64,000 nucleotides of DNA, taken from Portunus trituberculatus (lineage: Eukaryota > Arthropoda > Malacostraca > Decapoda > Portunidae). The DNA is taken from positions 2,237,249 to 2,301,248 of the forward strand of contig NC_059259.1 of NCBI RefSeq assembly GCF_017591435.1, read 5' to 3'. The notes beneath the pieces are model-generated. The model was not told the origin of the DNA and searched no databases. It was given only the letters and a program-made list of their open reading frames with translations. Each line of letters opens with the position of its first letter. Position 1 is the first letter of the stretch. Of this stretch, positions 22,098 through 34,422 are shown in pieces. The position numbers and the translations under genes were made by a program.

Positions 22098-22905
22098 GGT
22101 GTTTAATACGGCTCTTACCTGTTATAATATCAGATATAATAAAGGATGCGGGTGATCCATATTGGCAGTTGTTCCTTTTACTGCATGATATTATGGAATT
22201 AGTTTGTGCACCAAAGATTACAGACTCTGACATTGCTTATCTTGCAGTTTTGATTGATGAATATTTGGGAGAAACTGAAGCCCAAACCACTTTTTAAAGC
22301 CCTATCCAAAGCTCATTGTAGAGTTTGGTCCGTTAATACGCTTATGGACATTGCGTTTTGAAAGCAAACATTGCTACTATAAATGATGTGTTAAAAGTGC
22401 ACAAAATTTTAAGAGTGAAAAACATCAGTTATTACAAGCCTATAAGCAGAGCAGCTCTTATTTTCCAAATAGAGTAGAAATAACAAAAAACATTCCTAAA
22501 ATTCCAGATGCATATAATATAATCCAGGTATTCAAAATGTCATGAAGATGTGCCAGGTAGCAAAATATGCAGAAGTTAGTTTGGAAGTAAATATAAAGGG
22601 CACCCATTATAAGAAGGGGCACTATGTTGTATTAGGTGTATGTGAGACTGCCCTACTGTTTGGAGAGATTCAGCTGATAATCTTGAATCCTTGTAGAGAA
22701 GTTTACTTTATGGTACAAAATTCAAGTCAGAGCTTTCAAATAGCTTGCATGTTTACACATTATTGCACAATTTAACATCCACTTTTTTCCAATGTTTAGA
22801 GTCCTCAAAATTGTTCAGTTATGTACCTCTTAATGGCTACAAGAAAGGAAAATCACTATTGATCCCACTCAAACATGCTATTTCTTTATAGGACACTAAG
22901 GTAAG
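22098..22905 (+). pseudogene. C-terminal part of the zinc-finger family gene, frameshifted
   Basis: Three plus-strand frames must be followed in turn. First comes VIISDIIKDAGDPYWQLFLL to IDEYLGETEAQ. The frame then shifts to PYPKLIVEFGPLIRLWTLRF followed by ESKHCYYK (about 22303-22382). A further shift gives EKHQLLQAYKQSSSYFPNRV, and 22542-22775 gives VSLEVNIKGTHYKKGHYVV followed by LGV. It ends near SYVPLNGYKKGKSLLIPLKH. The order matches the C-terminus of a high-copy animal family that begins with C2H2 fingers, as seen at 5091-5220. At least two frameshifts and internal stops show it is dead. The family assignment is from memory. Confidence 0.65.
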
Positions 22906-23494
22906 TCAAAAAAGATATACTGTAGTCAAAACAGTTACCTGATTATTGTGGATTATTGTGTTGCTCATACATAGAAAAAAATCCTTAAAGTATCATTGCA
23001 CAGGGCAAGTTTCACAAATATGCTGCCCCTTTTTGTTGGTGATATGATCCAGTGCAGTTCAGATTAGATTTATTAATCCATCTCCAGTTAATTACCTACT
23101 TGCCTCATGAAACCTCCGTAGCTTATCACTTACTTGTTATTAACTTCATTAATGGAAATGTTTTTTCAATCAGTTTAAGGGACCCCACCTGGTATTTTTA
23201 GCAAAAAATCATGAAAACCTCGAAAATGAGTTCCCGCTATTTATGAATCAGGAAAATATTGGCAATATTTTCCCAGAGTATTATGGTGATATTGATATCC
23301 CAGGCATTTAAATGGATTTAAACCCCAGCGAAACCCACGTGACTGGTTTGTTGACATTTGACGCTCCACGCTGATATCCTTACTTTTGCCATAAACTTCT
23401 TGGTTGTTTTTTTACATATTTTTCTTAACTTTCAAATAGTGATCATCATCTGGTAACACGCCTCAATCTGTATCAGGACACAGCTGATTGTACT
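22906..23494. other. Intergenic, nothing recognised
   Basis: AT-rich sequence without a supported gene, repeat array or element boundary. Confidence 0.5.
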
Positions 23495-23580
23495 GTGTTT
23501 GCTTTCTTTCTCTACCGTCTGGTAAACTCCAACCTCTTAGATGTTAGTCGCCTCATACAGCCATACCTGGCCTTGATTAC

Positions 23581-25436
23581 GATGCCACTTGCCAAGAAAA
23601 CTGTGCTCAGACAGAGAGAAAACTTAAGGAAGGCCAGACAAGCACTATTAAAGCAGAAAAGTGGCAAAAATGCCAGTGAAACGGAGGCTAGCTCCACCAC
23701 ATGTTCCTCAACGCCCCCAAGCACACCACTCGCCTCGACCTCCACACCTGCTACCACTGCTCAAAAGCGAAAACGTTACTGAAGGTGAGAAACCAAGAAA
23801 TATAATGTCTGATGAGTACATACTAGTGAAAAAGAGTGACATAGAGAAAATATGCAAGGGTGCAGTTTGTAGTGAATGTTTTGGTGTGTTGAGTGTTGCG
23901 TATGTTCATCACCAGGCAGATGTGTGCGTTACTGTTTGATGTGACAGTTGTAAAACTGCGTTGCTAGATAACAAACCAGACAGTACTGTAAGTGAATGTA
24001 AGAATACCTACGTGGTAACCCTAATGCTAGTGTATACAGTGATGTGCTTGGGGTGGGGTTATAGTGGAGCAGAAAAAGTGTGTGGAATGCTGAGTATGAG
24101 GCATTTCACGCGCGACACTTACATTCGGTACGCTGACTATGTGATCCGAAAATGTAAAGAAAATTTTAAATATGTGTTGGAACAATGCAAAAACACAGTG
24201 TTTAGGTTTTATGCCGAAGAACATGGACGAACACCTGATGAAAATATATACTCGACGTCGACGTCGGTTTTGATGGGACGTGGCACACTCGAGGTCACAG
24301 GTCACTTCTAGGGGCAGGTGCTGTCATTGACCAAAACACTGGACTTCTCTTAGACTATGAGACCCTAAGTAAAGCATGTGCTTCTTGTATATCCCAAGAA
24401 ATTGAGTACAAAAACAAGAAAGTGACAGAAGAGGCTTATGAGAAATGGAAAGTGGACCACGCCCCCTTTTGTGATGTAAATTTTGAAGGTGCATCTGGTG
24501 GAATGGAGGCAGCTGAGGCTCTGGCATGTTGGGAAAGGTCCTTACAGCATAACATGAGATATATACATGTTGTAGGGGATGGAGATAGTTCAGCCTACAA
24601 TGCAGTAAAAGAGTCTGCTGTTTATGGAGAAAAACAAATTGAAAAGTGGGAATGTGTGAAACATGTTGCTAAAAGACTTGGAACAGGCCTTAGAAACTTG
24701 TGTAAACAGACAGTTATGAAAGTGGGAGAAGGTAAATCATCAAGGACAAAGACAATCTTAGGTGGAAGGAACTAACAGGAAAGGTAATTGAAAACTTGCA
24801 ATTCTACTTTGGATTATCCATAAAGAGAAAAGTGAACACAACACCAGAAGACATGAAGAAGGAGGTCATGTCATCATTTTATCATTGCTCTTCAACAGAC
24901 ACTAATCCTAAGCATGATTTGTGCCCTAAATCAAGTGATTCATGGTGCTTTTATCAAAGAGCAATAACATGGAGAAAAGCCCCCAAGCCACAAAACCATG
25001 AAAGTACATTTTTCATTGCCAGATGAACAATTGCAACTAGTGAAGGGAGTTTATGAAAGACTAAGCAGTGATGAAATGATGCAGAGATGCTTACGTGGCC
25101 TTACCCAGAACCCCAATGACTCTTTCCATAGTCACATATGGAGGTACTGCCCAAAACATGTGAACGCGACAAAGAAAAAGGTAGATTCTTGCTGCTGCCC
25201 ACGCGACATTGTGATTACATTGTGGGGTATGTGTCCAGCAATCTCAATTGCTAGGTGTTCCCTACACCAATATTCTTGATAAATACTTGCAGAAGAAGGA
25301 CAAGTTAATGAATCTTCCTGTAAAGAAGAAGATGAGACAGAAACGACCAAAGGTAGACATCATCTACAGTCCAGGAGGCCACTAAGTTCAAGATGCTGTG
25401 ATGTCTGAACTTTGGAAGCGATTTCTGAAAATGTAA
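23581..25436 (+). pseudogene. Mutator-like (MULE) transposase, frameshifted
   Basis: The leader is basic and Ser/Thr/Pro-rich (MPLAKKTVLRQRENLRKARQ, 23581-23782). A zinc-ligand region (VCSECFG, then CDSCKT across an in-frame TGA at about 23937) follows. The next block, 23961-24250, is helical (YVVTLMLVYTVMCLGWGYSG). The catalytic core follows: DVGFDGTWHTRGHRSLLGAG at about 24257-24316, DYETLSKACASC, EGASGGMEAAEAL, and VVGDGDSSAYNAV at about 24570. It ends with SFHSHIWRYCPK (about 25120) and LGVPYTNILDKYLQKKDKL. The two core Asp motifs match the Mutator-like transposase domain of animal proteins. Frameshifts near 24253, 24740 and 25010 plus the TGA break it. No flanking long TIRs or 9-bp duplications could be fixed. 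Confidence 0.72.
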
Positions 25437-26033
25437 GTTATTCCTCTTGAAACCATCACAACAAAGTTATTTATTGACCGATTTTATCCATTTTGGGCTC
25501 ATTCTCTTCACTGATAAACGTTCTATAACTGACATTGAATACATTTAATATCACATAGACTGTAATTGATTCATAAATTTTCATTGGGAAAAAATATCAG
25601 TATTATCGTTTTTCTTGAAATCGTTTTTTTTTTTTTTTTTAAATGCCTACCATATATCAAATATAGATAATCTTGATAAAGTTTTTCATGCATATGTTTG
25701 ACATACTTATTAACAGTTCACTGACAAAGCTTTATGGCATTATCATGAATAATGACTTATCAGTGGTAAATCTAATGTGTATACTATAGATGATGCATTT
25801 TTTTCTAATAAATTATTTTTTTCTCAATTTCTATTATATGAATAGACCTAACGTTGGGCCATCAAATCTTTAGCAATAAAGGCTATTTATACTGAAAATT
25901 TCAATAAAATTGAATGAATGGTACCGATTTTCTCAAAAAAGCCAGGTGGGTTTTTTTTTTAAATCAGTTTAAGAGCAATTGTTTAATTTCATGGAAGCAT
26001 ATATACAGTACTGTCTATTTGTATTTAATTTAG
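25437..26033. other. AT-rich spacer
   Basis: No gene seen; it contains a T-run at about 25625-25641. Confidence 0.5.
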
Positions 26034-26223
26034 GGAGATAAGTGGCCTAGTGGATAGGGTGGTGAACGTGGGGATCGGACAGTCATTCATAAGTACCATA
26101 AGTTTGAATCGCACCAAGTACAGTCTTGAAACTTTGTCATTTTGCGAGTGGTTTAAAGTCACCTTCATGTCATCATGATACCTGGGTCGGTATTTATAAA
26201 CGCTCAGTCTTAAACTTAAGTTA

Positions 26224-26807
26224 CCGTAATTTGCGGCATATAAGACACACTGGCATATAAGACTCACCGCACCCACCGCCTTTTCAGCAGGTCAGATTCA
26301 GAGAAAAAAGTTTTTAGGTAGTGGTTATAAGCTTATATTATTTAAAGAAACCTAGCAGTACTTTACAGAAGCAGAAAACATTGCTGTATATAAATAGGTT
26401 TGTAGTACAGACAAGTAAAATTTATCAAAAGTATGCATTGTAATTATAGAAAATAAAGTGCAAATCTAAAATGTTTATAAAGTAAAAGCATTCGTTCATT
26501 TTCATTATTTTATTGCTGATACCGGTAAATATCCAGATTAACTGCTCCATGTAAATTCTTATGATTTCCCTGCCCAGTCCTCATAAATTAGGGTATTTGG
26601 CGGGAAATTTGAGTTTTTGGGTGGGAGTAACAGAATTGTGTGATACACCTATCCAAAAAGCCTAAGAAAAATACTTTCATACTATACTCTGAAATGTGAA
26701 AGTACTTTCTGCAGACTTTTCAAAATACTTTTGCTTATAAGATGCAGTCCATTTTTTTAAGCCTAAATTTTAGGGAAAAGGTGTGTCTTGTATGCTGTAA
26801 AATAATG
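26224..26807. mobile_element. pogo/Tigger-like MITE, 584 bp
   Basis: The terminal repeats are CCGTAATTTGCGGCATATAA (left) and CATTATTTTACAGCATACAA (inverted right), both followed by GACACAC. TA dinucleotides flank it at 26222-26223 and 26808-26809. There is no coding content. The superfamily is inferred from the TA target and the TIR style. Confidence 0.65.
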
Positions 26808-26813
26808 TAAGTA

Positions 26814-27128
26814 CAGGTAACTCGATTTACGCGATAGATGCCTTCCTAGAGGCCTCGCGTTAATCAAAATTCGCGTAAATCAAACTAGTAATAAACAATA
26901 TATAGTAGGGGGGATGCGGGATGTGGTAAAAAAAAATGTGTACAAAATACTCTTTATTTGGCTAAATTAACATGTTTTTATTATTTACTACCATTCTAAA
27001 TACTATAAGTGGTTGGGTCAAATCGCGTAGAATCAAACCAATCGCGTATATTTAATTGATTATAATATTTTTTCGATCGCGTAATATAAAAAACGCGTAA
27101 ATCAAATTTGCATAAATTGAGTTACCTG
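26814..27128. mobile_element. TA-flanked MITE, 315 bp
   Basis: The ends are CAGGTAACTCGATTTACGCG and, inverted, CAGGTAACTCAATTTATGCA. TA lies on both sides. The inner sequence repeats CGCGTAAATCAAA several times in both orientations. It sits only 6 bp from the previous MITE. Confidence 0.72.
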
Positions 27129-27970
27129 TATTGGTCAGAAAGTCAATTTCAGCAAAGTATTGGTCCGAAAGTCGATTTTAACAAAGTACTACTGGCTCGA
27201 AACGTGTCCGAGCACTGAGTTATGGTCCGAAGAATGGACTTGAACGAATCTTAAGCTAAAACTGGTGGGGAGGTGTTTTAGCAGCTCTGATGAAGACTGA
27301 GGCAACATGGCGGCACCGAGGACGAGGGATATCCAGCTCGAATGTTTTCAACTAGGAAAATACTCCTTTACAACCTGTATAAGACTAAATCCATCTTAGC
27401 CTCTCTTGAAATAGTAGTAGTGAACTTATGGTGGACCTAGCGACCGGGAGAAGTGTAATTATGTGCCAAAAATGAGTGAATAACTCCATAAAACCCCGAA
27501 AGGACCCAAAATGGCTCCCAAATAACTTGCTCGAAATAAATCCGTTAATGGGGTTATTTCGGGCAAGTTAGTCGGGTTAAATGGGTAAAATGATTATGTT
27601 ATTATTATTCTAAGTATTTAATGCATATTTCAATCCTAAGTATTTAATGCATTTTATGGCAAATAATATTATTTTAACACGATGCACGAGTTGTTCTTGT
27701 GAGGTTAGGGCTAGACCCTCTCAGTTTTAGACTTGGCTACCTCTCATCCCAGATTTAATATGAAATTCTTTATAAATACCGGCCCTGGGTTCTAGGTGAA
27801 GTTGTATTTACCTCACACCAAAGATGCACTAAGTGTCGGCAACAATGAAAATGAGCAGCATGTTGGGAGGTATTTATCATGTGGTGCTACCTATAGGGAT
27901 GTTTAGGGAGTATTTTTTTTTTCCCTCCTCTAGGCATTAAAAATGTGTAGAATGATAGAACATTAATGCA

Positions 27971-28166
27971 ATGAGGAAACAAAAGATAAAGTTGAATTGG
28001 AGTCTTGTCACTAAAGCTCCATATGAAAACCTACTACGTGGACTTGAATTAGTGGTAACCAAGGACCATGATGAGGCTGATGCTTATGATAGTGATGTAG
28101 GTAGCACAAGTAGTCAAGACACATTGATTTTTAGCCCTGATGAGGAAGGTAAATGTTATTTCATCT

Positions 28167-28232
<66 letters not shown>

Positions 28233-28508
28233 ATAATTATCTATGAAGAATGTGGGTGATTATATAAAATATATTTTGCTATCCAGTAAATAAATGAAAT
28301 TTATAGGGAAGTTGTGGGTCTATTGATTCTTATACTATGTTTTCTTTCATTAGAGGTGTGGAGTAATGGAGAGAATAAAAAAGGAAATTTAGAGTATTCT
28401 TCCTAATCTTTTGGAGGAAGCATATGAACGCCTTGTGAGTAAAGGTGATGACACCGAAGATGCTTAAAGAAATTCAAGTGCGAAAGCTTATTTACAACTG
28501 GAGGAAAG
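27971..28508 (+). pseudogene. Gene B, first exons (acidic leader and SAM-like module)
   Basis: The exon 27971-28149 codes for MRKQKIKLNWSLVTKAPYEN, an acidic middle and LIFSPDEEG, ending at GAAG before a GTAAAT donor. A second exon, 28354-28508, follows a TCATTAG acceptor and ends at GAAAG before GTATAT. It carries a helical stretch (LPNLLEEAYERLVSKG, then after a frame shift LKEIQVRKLIYNWRK). This is like the SAM-type module found at the start of a high-copy uncharacterised family known to me mainly from fish. The second exon contains a stop or frameshift near GDDTEDA. Confidence 0.5.
28169..28228. repeat. (CA)n microsatellite in Gene B intron
   Basis: About 30 CA units directly after the first exon's donor. 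Confidence 0.97.
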
Positions 28509-28793
28509 GTATATAATGCACTTATTTACTTTATCTTATAAAAAAAAAATGTGGTATATGTTTTTGTTATTTTCACTAGCATATTATGAAATTGTTCAAG
28601 AAAATAGATATAATGAAATAAACAAATGCTATCAAAATTTTATTATATTCAAAAGCCCCATAACTTAATCATCTTAAAAGTCAATAGTGATAAAAGGTCT
28701 TCTGCATACAGTAACACATGAAGTTTGATGTGTTTTTGCCCAGCAAATAATCATTATTATGCTCTTATATAAGTCTACTTTGTTATGTTCCAG

Positions 28794-29785
28794 AAGCTGC
28801 AAAATCTGAAGAATCAATAGAGACTACAGTATCTGAAGCAGTGAAGCCACCTTCAACCTCCAAAGAATATGGAGAAACAGCATTGCGACAGTGTGGTGCC
28901 AATAGTGTTTGGGTAGATGAATTTGAAATTACATGGTCAAAATTTCCCAAGAAAAAAATAATGACTTGTCCACAAAATGAGTTGCGCCCTAATTCATCAG
29001 CAAGGAGAGAGATGGTGAGAATTCTAGTTGATGAAATATCCAAGATCTCTCAGAAACCAGGCAAAAAAGCACTGGCAACTATTGCACAAAAAATGTGAAG
29101 GAATATCCAAAATCTTTTAAAGATGAAATTGAGGGAACTCTTGTTGGTACTGGTTATGATTCTCTTTTGAAACAATTGCAGGCAAGGTTTGACAACATTA
29201 ATAGAAATTCTAACAGTAACTCATTAAAAAGAAAAAGCTCTCTTGTAACTGAAAATGAGGAGGAGGTGGAAACTGGACCAACTCTTAGAATATCCATTAG
29301 AGATAGATATGCCTGCATAAATTATATGCCAAGTGATTACCCAGATGGGGAATCATAATCAACCCAAGAAAATAAGCAAGTTTTACTAAAGCAGAAATAC
29401 AAGCAAAGACTAAATGATGAAGTGGAGGATTTGATGAGGGAAACCTACTTTTCTCAAAGAAAAGATATTGTGGAAAAAAAAAAGGACATTCTTCACTTAA
29501 GAAATGCATGGCCCCATTTATTTGAACCAGTTGGGATCTTCGTTCATTTTAGAGAAGCTAACTGGCATTAAAATCAGAGAAAAGATTGATTCTGCCATCA
29601 CTCAGAAGGGAGAAAGAATTATGAAATGGATGGAAGAACCAAATAAGCATATACGAAAAATTCATGGGGAACTTTCAAATGCTAGCTGTTCTGTTGATGC
29701 AGAAGTAGCAGCCATGATCTATGCTGTTATGTCTTACCTACAGGATAAAGACTTTTTTTTTTTTTTTGCATATATGCGTCAAGGT
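28794..29785 (+). pseudogene. Gene B, large central exon
   Basis: A CAG acceptor at 28791-28793 opens a frame with FEITWSKFPKKKIMTCPQNE, RREMVRILVDEISKI and KPGKKALATIAQKM. One missing base at about 29095 shifts into KEYPKSFKDEIEGTLVGTGY. A TAA at 29356 follows PDGES, and the frame then goes on through LMRETYFSQRKDI, LRNAWPHLFEPVGIF and EVAAMIYAVMSYLQDKD to a T-run and a GTTAGT donor at about 29785. The motif order is that of the same uncharacterised family. The two lesions make it a pseudogene in this assembly. Confidence 0.6.
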
Positions 29786-29831
29786 TAGTTCCTGAAATGT
29801 TGTATGCACAACAATGAATGTCAAACTGAAC

Positions 29832-29844
29832 TCATAAGCCACAT
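29832..29844. repeat. Target-site duplication (left) around LINE-A copies 7 and 8
   Basis: TCATAAGCCACAT, identical to 37728-37740. Confidence 0.92.
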
Positions 29845-32241
29845 CCCCCCCAGATGGGACAGTGGAACTGTAGAGGCCTTCGCGCCTCGTGGGGGGAACT
29901 CCGAGCTTTGCTGTCGGAGTTCTCTCCAGCCTGTGTAGCTCTACAAGAGACTATGCTAGGTGATAGTACTTATTATAGTCCTCCTAGCTATCGTGCCTTT
30001 TTTAGTACTCCTTTCCCTGACCAGGGCCACCACGGGGGCACAGCTAATCTAGTCCGTCAGGATATACCTGTTATCACGTTACAACTTAACTCTCCCCTTC
30101 AGGTGGTTGCTGTTAAGGTCTTTATGGGACGACTATACACCATTTCCTGTCTCCAAGGGTGAGCTTGACGGCCTGGGGCGTCAGCTGACTCCGCCTTTTC
30201 TTTTGTTGGGAGATTTTAACGGCCGTCACCCACTGTGGGATGAAGGTGCTAGTAATCCCCGCGGTGTTTTAATCGGTTCTTTTATTGAGGATGAGGGATT
30301 GGATATTTTAAATTATGGGGATTTTACACATTTCCACAGTCCTATTGGGACTTTTACAGCTATCGATCTTTCTCTTTGTATATCTAATTCTTTCCTCGAT
30401 TTTAAAATTGGCGAGTCCTACTGAATTTACACGGTAGTGACCACTTTCCGATTTTATTGGAATCTGTGAACTCTGAGCCACAGTCCCGGCCCCCACGTTG
30501 GGTTTTAGACAAGGCAGATTGGCGTCGATTCACAGACCTTAGCTCTTTTATCCATCCGCTGGCTGACTTTTCTACTTGTGCTGAGGCTGCTCATTATTTT
30601 ACCGATTTTTTTTATTTCTTTAGCTTCAGACAATCCCTAGGACGTCAGGTCGCTTTACTAAGAGTCCCGTTCCTTGGTGGAACGCAGCATTCACTGCAGC
30701 GGTGAAAGAGAAACGGGCAGCTTTCTCTCGTCTCCGCCGACATCGTGAGGACCCGCAGTGCCTGGAAGCTTTTCGGCGCTGCCGAGCTCGAGCCCGCCGC
30801 GTTATGAAAGAGGCACAAAGAGCCTCATGGAAAGCCTATGTCTCATCCATAAACGTCCGCACCCCTCTTACGGATGTCTTCAACAAAGTCCGCCGAATTG
30901 CTGGGAAATATTCTGCTCCTTCCCCACCAATTTTGTTGTCTGCTGGGCGAACGGTGGCAGACCCTAGGAATGTCGCTGACCTCTTCGCGGAGCACTTTGC
31001 CAGTGTTTCCCAGAGGCATCCTGCAGGTCAGGGCGCACGTCACCGCCAGAGAATGGAATCTCTCGGCATAAACTTTTCTTCCGCTGGAGGGGAGTCTTAT
31101 AATGTCCCTTTCTCTGCTTCCGAGTTGCGGACCGCTTTGTCCCAGTGTCACGACTCTTCTCCTGGGCCAGATGATATACCTTATGCCTTCTTGCGCCACA
31201 TGTCTGACACTGCTTTTAACTTTCTTTTAAATCTTTATAATATGATTTGGCATACCGGTGACTTTCCATCTTCTTGGGCTGTTGCAGTGGTTCTCCCATT
31301 TCCGAAGCCTGGGAAAGATAATCTCCAGGTTACGACCTACCGTCCTATATCTTTAACGTCCTGTATTTGCAAAGTGTTAGAAAAGATGGTAAATATAAGA
31401 CTCGTGTGGTATTTGGAGAGGGGGAAGTACTTGTCACCGGTACAGTACGGCTTCCGAAAGATGAGGTCTACTACTGATGCTCTTTTATCCCTAGAGTCTT
31501 CCATTTGTGAGGCCTTCGCTAATCACCACCATCAAGTAAGTCTTATTTGACCTGGAGAAGGCCTACGACACGGCTTGGTGTCATGGCATTTTACTGTCTT
31601 TGTTTAATTTTGGCTTTCGGGGCCACCTTCCTATTTTTATCCAGACGTTTTTTACGGGTTCGAGTTGGGAGTGTTCTCTCCGATGCTACAGCTTTAAATG
31701 ACGGTGTCCCACAGGGAAGTATTCTTAGTGTTACGCTATTCGCAGTTGCAATAAATGGTGTTATAGATACTCTACCGGATGGCGTTCACAGTTCTTTATA
31801 TGTGGACGACTTGTGCATCTCTTTTGCTGCTTCTAGGATGTCATTGATTGAGCGCAAGCTCCAACTGGCGATCAATAGGGTGTCCAGTTGGGCCAACATG
31901 AACGGTTTTCGATTCTCCACCTCGAAGACCGTAGCCATGCATTTTTGTCGCAACCGTGGTGTCCATCCAGACCCGGATTTATACCTCGCCAATAGACGCC
32001 TCTCATGCGTGGAGGCGACTCGATATCTTGGCCTTTTATTTGACAATCGTCTCACCTGGGTTCCCCATTTTCGCTCTCTTAAAGCCTCTTTCACACGAGA
32101 CGATTTTAATCGTGACGGGAAAAATCGTCCGTGATATGCTCCTTTCACACGAGACGGTTTGCTCCTTTCACACGAGACGGTTTTAATCGTGCCGTGACAC
32201 CTTCCCACGGTGCCCAGTGTCAGTTTGCACTTGCACTTGAC

Positions 32242-33439
32242 ATGGAGAGGTCACGCGTTATTGCGTTGTGTGTTTTGAATCGCCGGAGACGGCGACGACA
32301 AAGGAAGCGTTCCTGTTGGGTACATCCCATTAATCAAAAAAGAGACGAATTAAGTTCCTTTCACACCTTATTTACTGAACTAAGAGAAGACGAATCAAAA
32401 TTTTTCAATTACTTCAGGATGAGCATTTCATCATTTGATGAGCTGAATCGTTGTTTAAAAGAAGTTCTGCAACGCCAGGATACAAACATGAGAGACTGCA
32501 TTAAGCCTGAAGAGATGTTAGCTATAACATTGAGGTAATTGAAATAGTTTTAGAGTTATCTACTTTATTGGGTAACATATATGTAGCACATGTTAATGCA
32601 ACTGATGTGTTCTTAGCTTGTAAAATCTATAGAATCGTTTGAAAACTGTGTTGGAGTTGGTGATACTGCATTGTCGGCGTAGCTTGAAGACATCTGCTGC
32701 TCATAGCCCTGGAAGTCGCCTGAAACGTGGCCGGGTTGAGCTGCATTGGGGAACCGGGATGTTTGAGAATGGTGATGCGGGGCAGGAGGCGGCAGACTAG
32801 TATGGGGAGGGTAGGATTGATGCTGCCAAAATGTCGGATACGGAGAACCACCGGAAGGAGAAAACATGTGGACGTTATGAGTGGTTGTTTTCCTAAGTTT
32901 TCCTTCCTTAATTTTAGATATGCTCTGTAGAACATCCATCTGAAATTTAAGTACTTCGTCATCGTCAAACTTCTCCAGTGATGGCAAAACACTTCTGAAA
33001 AATGACATGTGCCTATTTTTCGCATCATCCTCCATAATCTTTAGCATTTGCTCTTCAAATGGATCTAGTTTGCGGCTCCGTTTTCGCCCTACGTCGCTAG
33101 CTCCGCTAGACGATTTTTGACTAGGTAATGGATCGGAAGAAGCGCCTCCATCATGTTCTTCCTCACATGTTCCTGGACCATCAAAGCTGTCCTGAGTGTC
33201 TCGTTCTTCATATAGTTTTGATAGAAATTGTAGTTCCTTGCTGTAGATATAAGATTTCACCTTGCAAGCACCTGCTCCTGATTTTTTTGCTTCTTTTGTT
33301 TTCTTGTTAAATTTGGCGTAGCAGTCTCGAACGTTCGTCCACCTTTTCATGACATCTTTTCCTGTAAATAATAGGGCGTGTATTACTTTTATATCAAGTG
33401 TCTCAACAAAAATTATTTTATTATCTAAAATTATTCTCC

Positions 33440-33507
<68 letters not shown>

Positions 33508-34422
33508 TACATATATGTAAACATGAAAGCTTAAAAGTAAACACATATAGCATATAAGTATACATACAAAACATGTTAAATTGTGACATTTTCTATTGCA
33601 GGTACTTGGCAAGTGGGTGTACACTGACTGATCTGCACTACACGTTCAGAATTGGCATTTCCACAGCAAGCCTACTCGTGAGAGCTGTATGTCAAGCTAT
33701 CTGGGAAGTCATGCTCTCAGAATGCATGCCTGTTCCCACAAAAGAACAGTGGGAAAAGATAGCATTGCATTTTGAAAGTTGCAAATTTTCCTCACTGTAT
33801 CGGTGCAGTAGACGGAAAACATATTAGAATTATTTGCCCCTATAAAAGTGGCTCCATGTTCTACAATTATAAAGAGTACTATTCTGTAGTTTTGATGGCA
33901 ATAGCAGATTCTCAATATCGGTTCACATACGTTGATATTGGCAGTTTTGGGAAGGATTGTGATTCATCAATTTTCAAACGAACCAGACTGTGGACGTCAA
34001 TTGAAACAAACGATCAACTACTGCCTGACGAGAAAGTTCTGCCCGGCACAGGTATGGATAGTGCAAAAGTTCCATATTTTTTCTTGGGCGATGAAGCATT
34101 TGCCTTACATAATCATCTGTTGCGCCCTTTTGGGGGGTCGAACCTTACTAAGGAAAAAAGGATATTTAACTACCGTTTGAGCCGAGCTCGTCGGTATGTT
34201 GAGTGTTCTTTCGGCATTTTGACCAATAAGTGGCGAATCTTACATCGGCCTCTTAATGTTCAGGTCGATTTCGCTGTTGATATTGTCAAAGCCTGTGTTC
34301 TTCTCCATAACTTCGTTCGTGACAGGGATGGATTTTGTCATGAAGATACAACTACAATTATAGGCTTGCAGGATTTACAACAGGGACACAACTTAGAGGG
34401 GGCCTATCAGCAAACAATATAA
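32242..34422 (+). pseudogene. PIF/Harbinger transposase, two exons, one frameshift
   Basis: Exon 1 is 32242-32534 (MERSRVIALCVLNRRRRRR..., FNYFRMSISSFDELNRCLKE, CIKPEEMLAITL) with donor GTAATT. Exon 2 begins at 33602 after TTCTATTGCAG, and the split Arg codon (AG|G) rejoins LR-YLASGCTLTDL. The DDE_Tnp_4-type core holds FPHCIGAVDGKHIRI, SFGKDCDSSIF, LGDEAFAL and NYRLSRARRYVECSFGIL, ending QQTI* at 34422. Between HFE and NFPHCIG (33770-33790) the frame shifts by one base, the only lesion seen. An earlier in-frame start upstream at 32131 is possible. The MADF gene's second exon lies in its intron. Confidence 0.88.

Larger units (their letters stand above)
26184..27785. mobile_element. Non-autonomous Harbinger-type element with terminal inverted repeats
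   Basis: The left end GGGTCGGTATTTATAAACGC and the inverted right end GGGCCGGTATTTATAAAGAA match over about 17 bp. The interior at 27255-27320 (a CTAAAAC...GTGTTTTAGC hairpin, then AACATGGCGGC) resembles the start of the Harbinger fragment at 36681-37046 read in reverse, where a transposase frame begins. Here the coding part is gone. Two smaller MITEs are inserted inside. Confidence 0.6.
26034..27835 (+). mobile_element. tRNA-derived SINE, copy 1, split by a Harbinger-type element
   Basis: 26034-26183 aligns with the SINE at 54726: an A-box region (GTGGCCTAGTGGATAGGGTGG), a decayed B-box (GTTTGAATCGC), then GAGTGGTTTAAAGTCACC and CATCATGATACC. The remainder (TTCTAGGTG...CACCAAAGATGC) resumes at 27786 after the insert 26184-27785. 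The right end is uncertain. Confidence 0.65.

Noticed and set aside
32627..33028. Second minus-strand frame of 133 codons
   Set aside because: A shifted frame of the MADF-BESS exon; the BESS motif and splice phase belong to the other frame.
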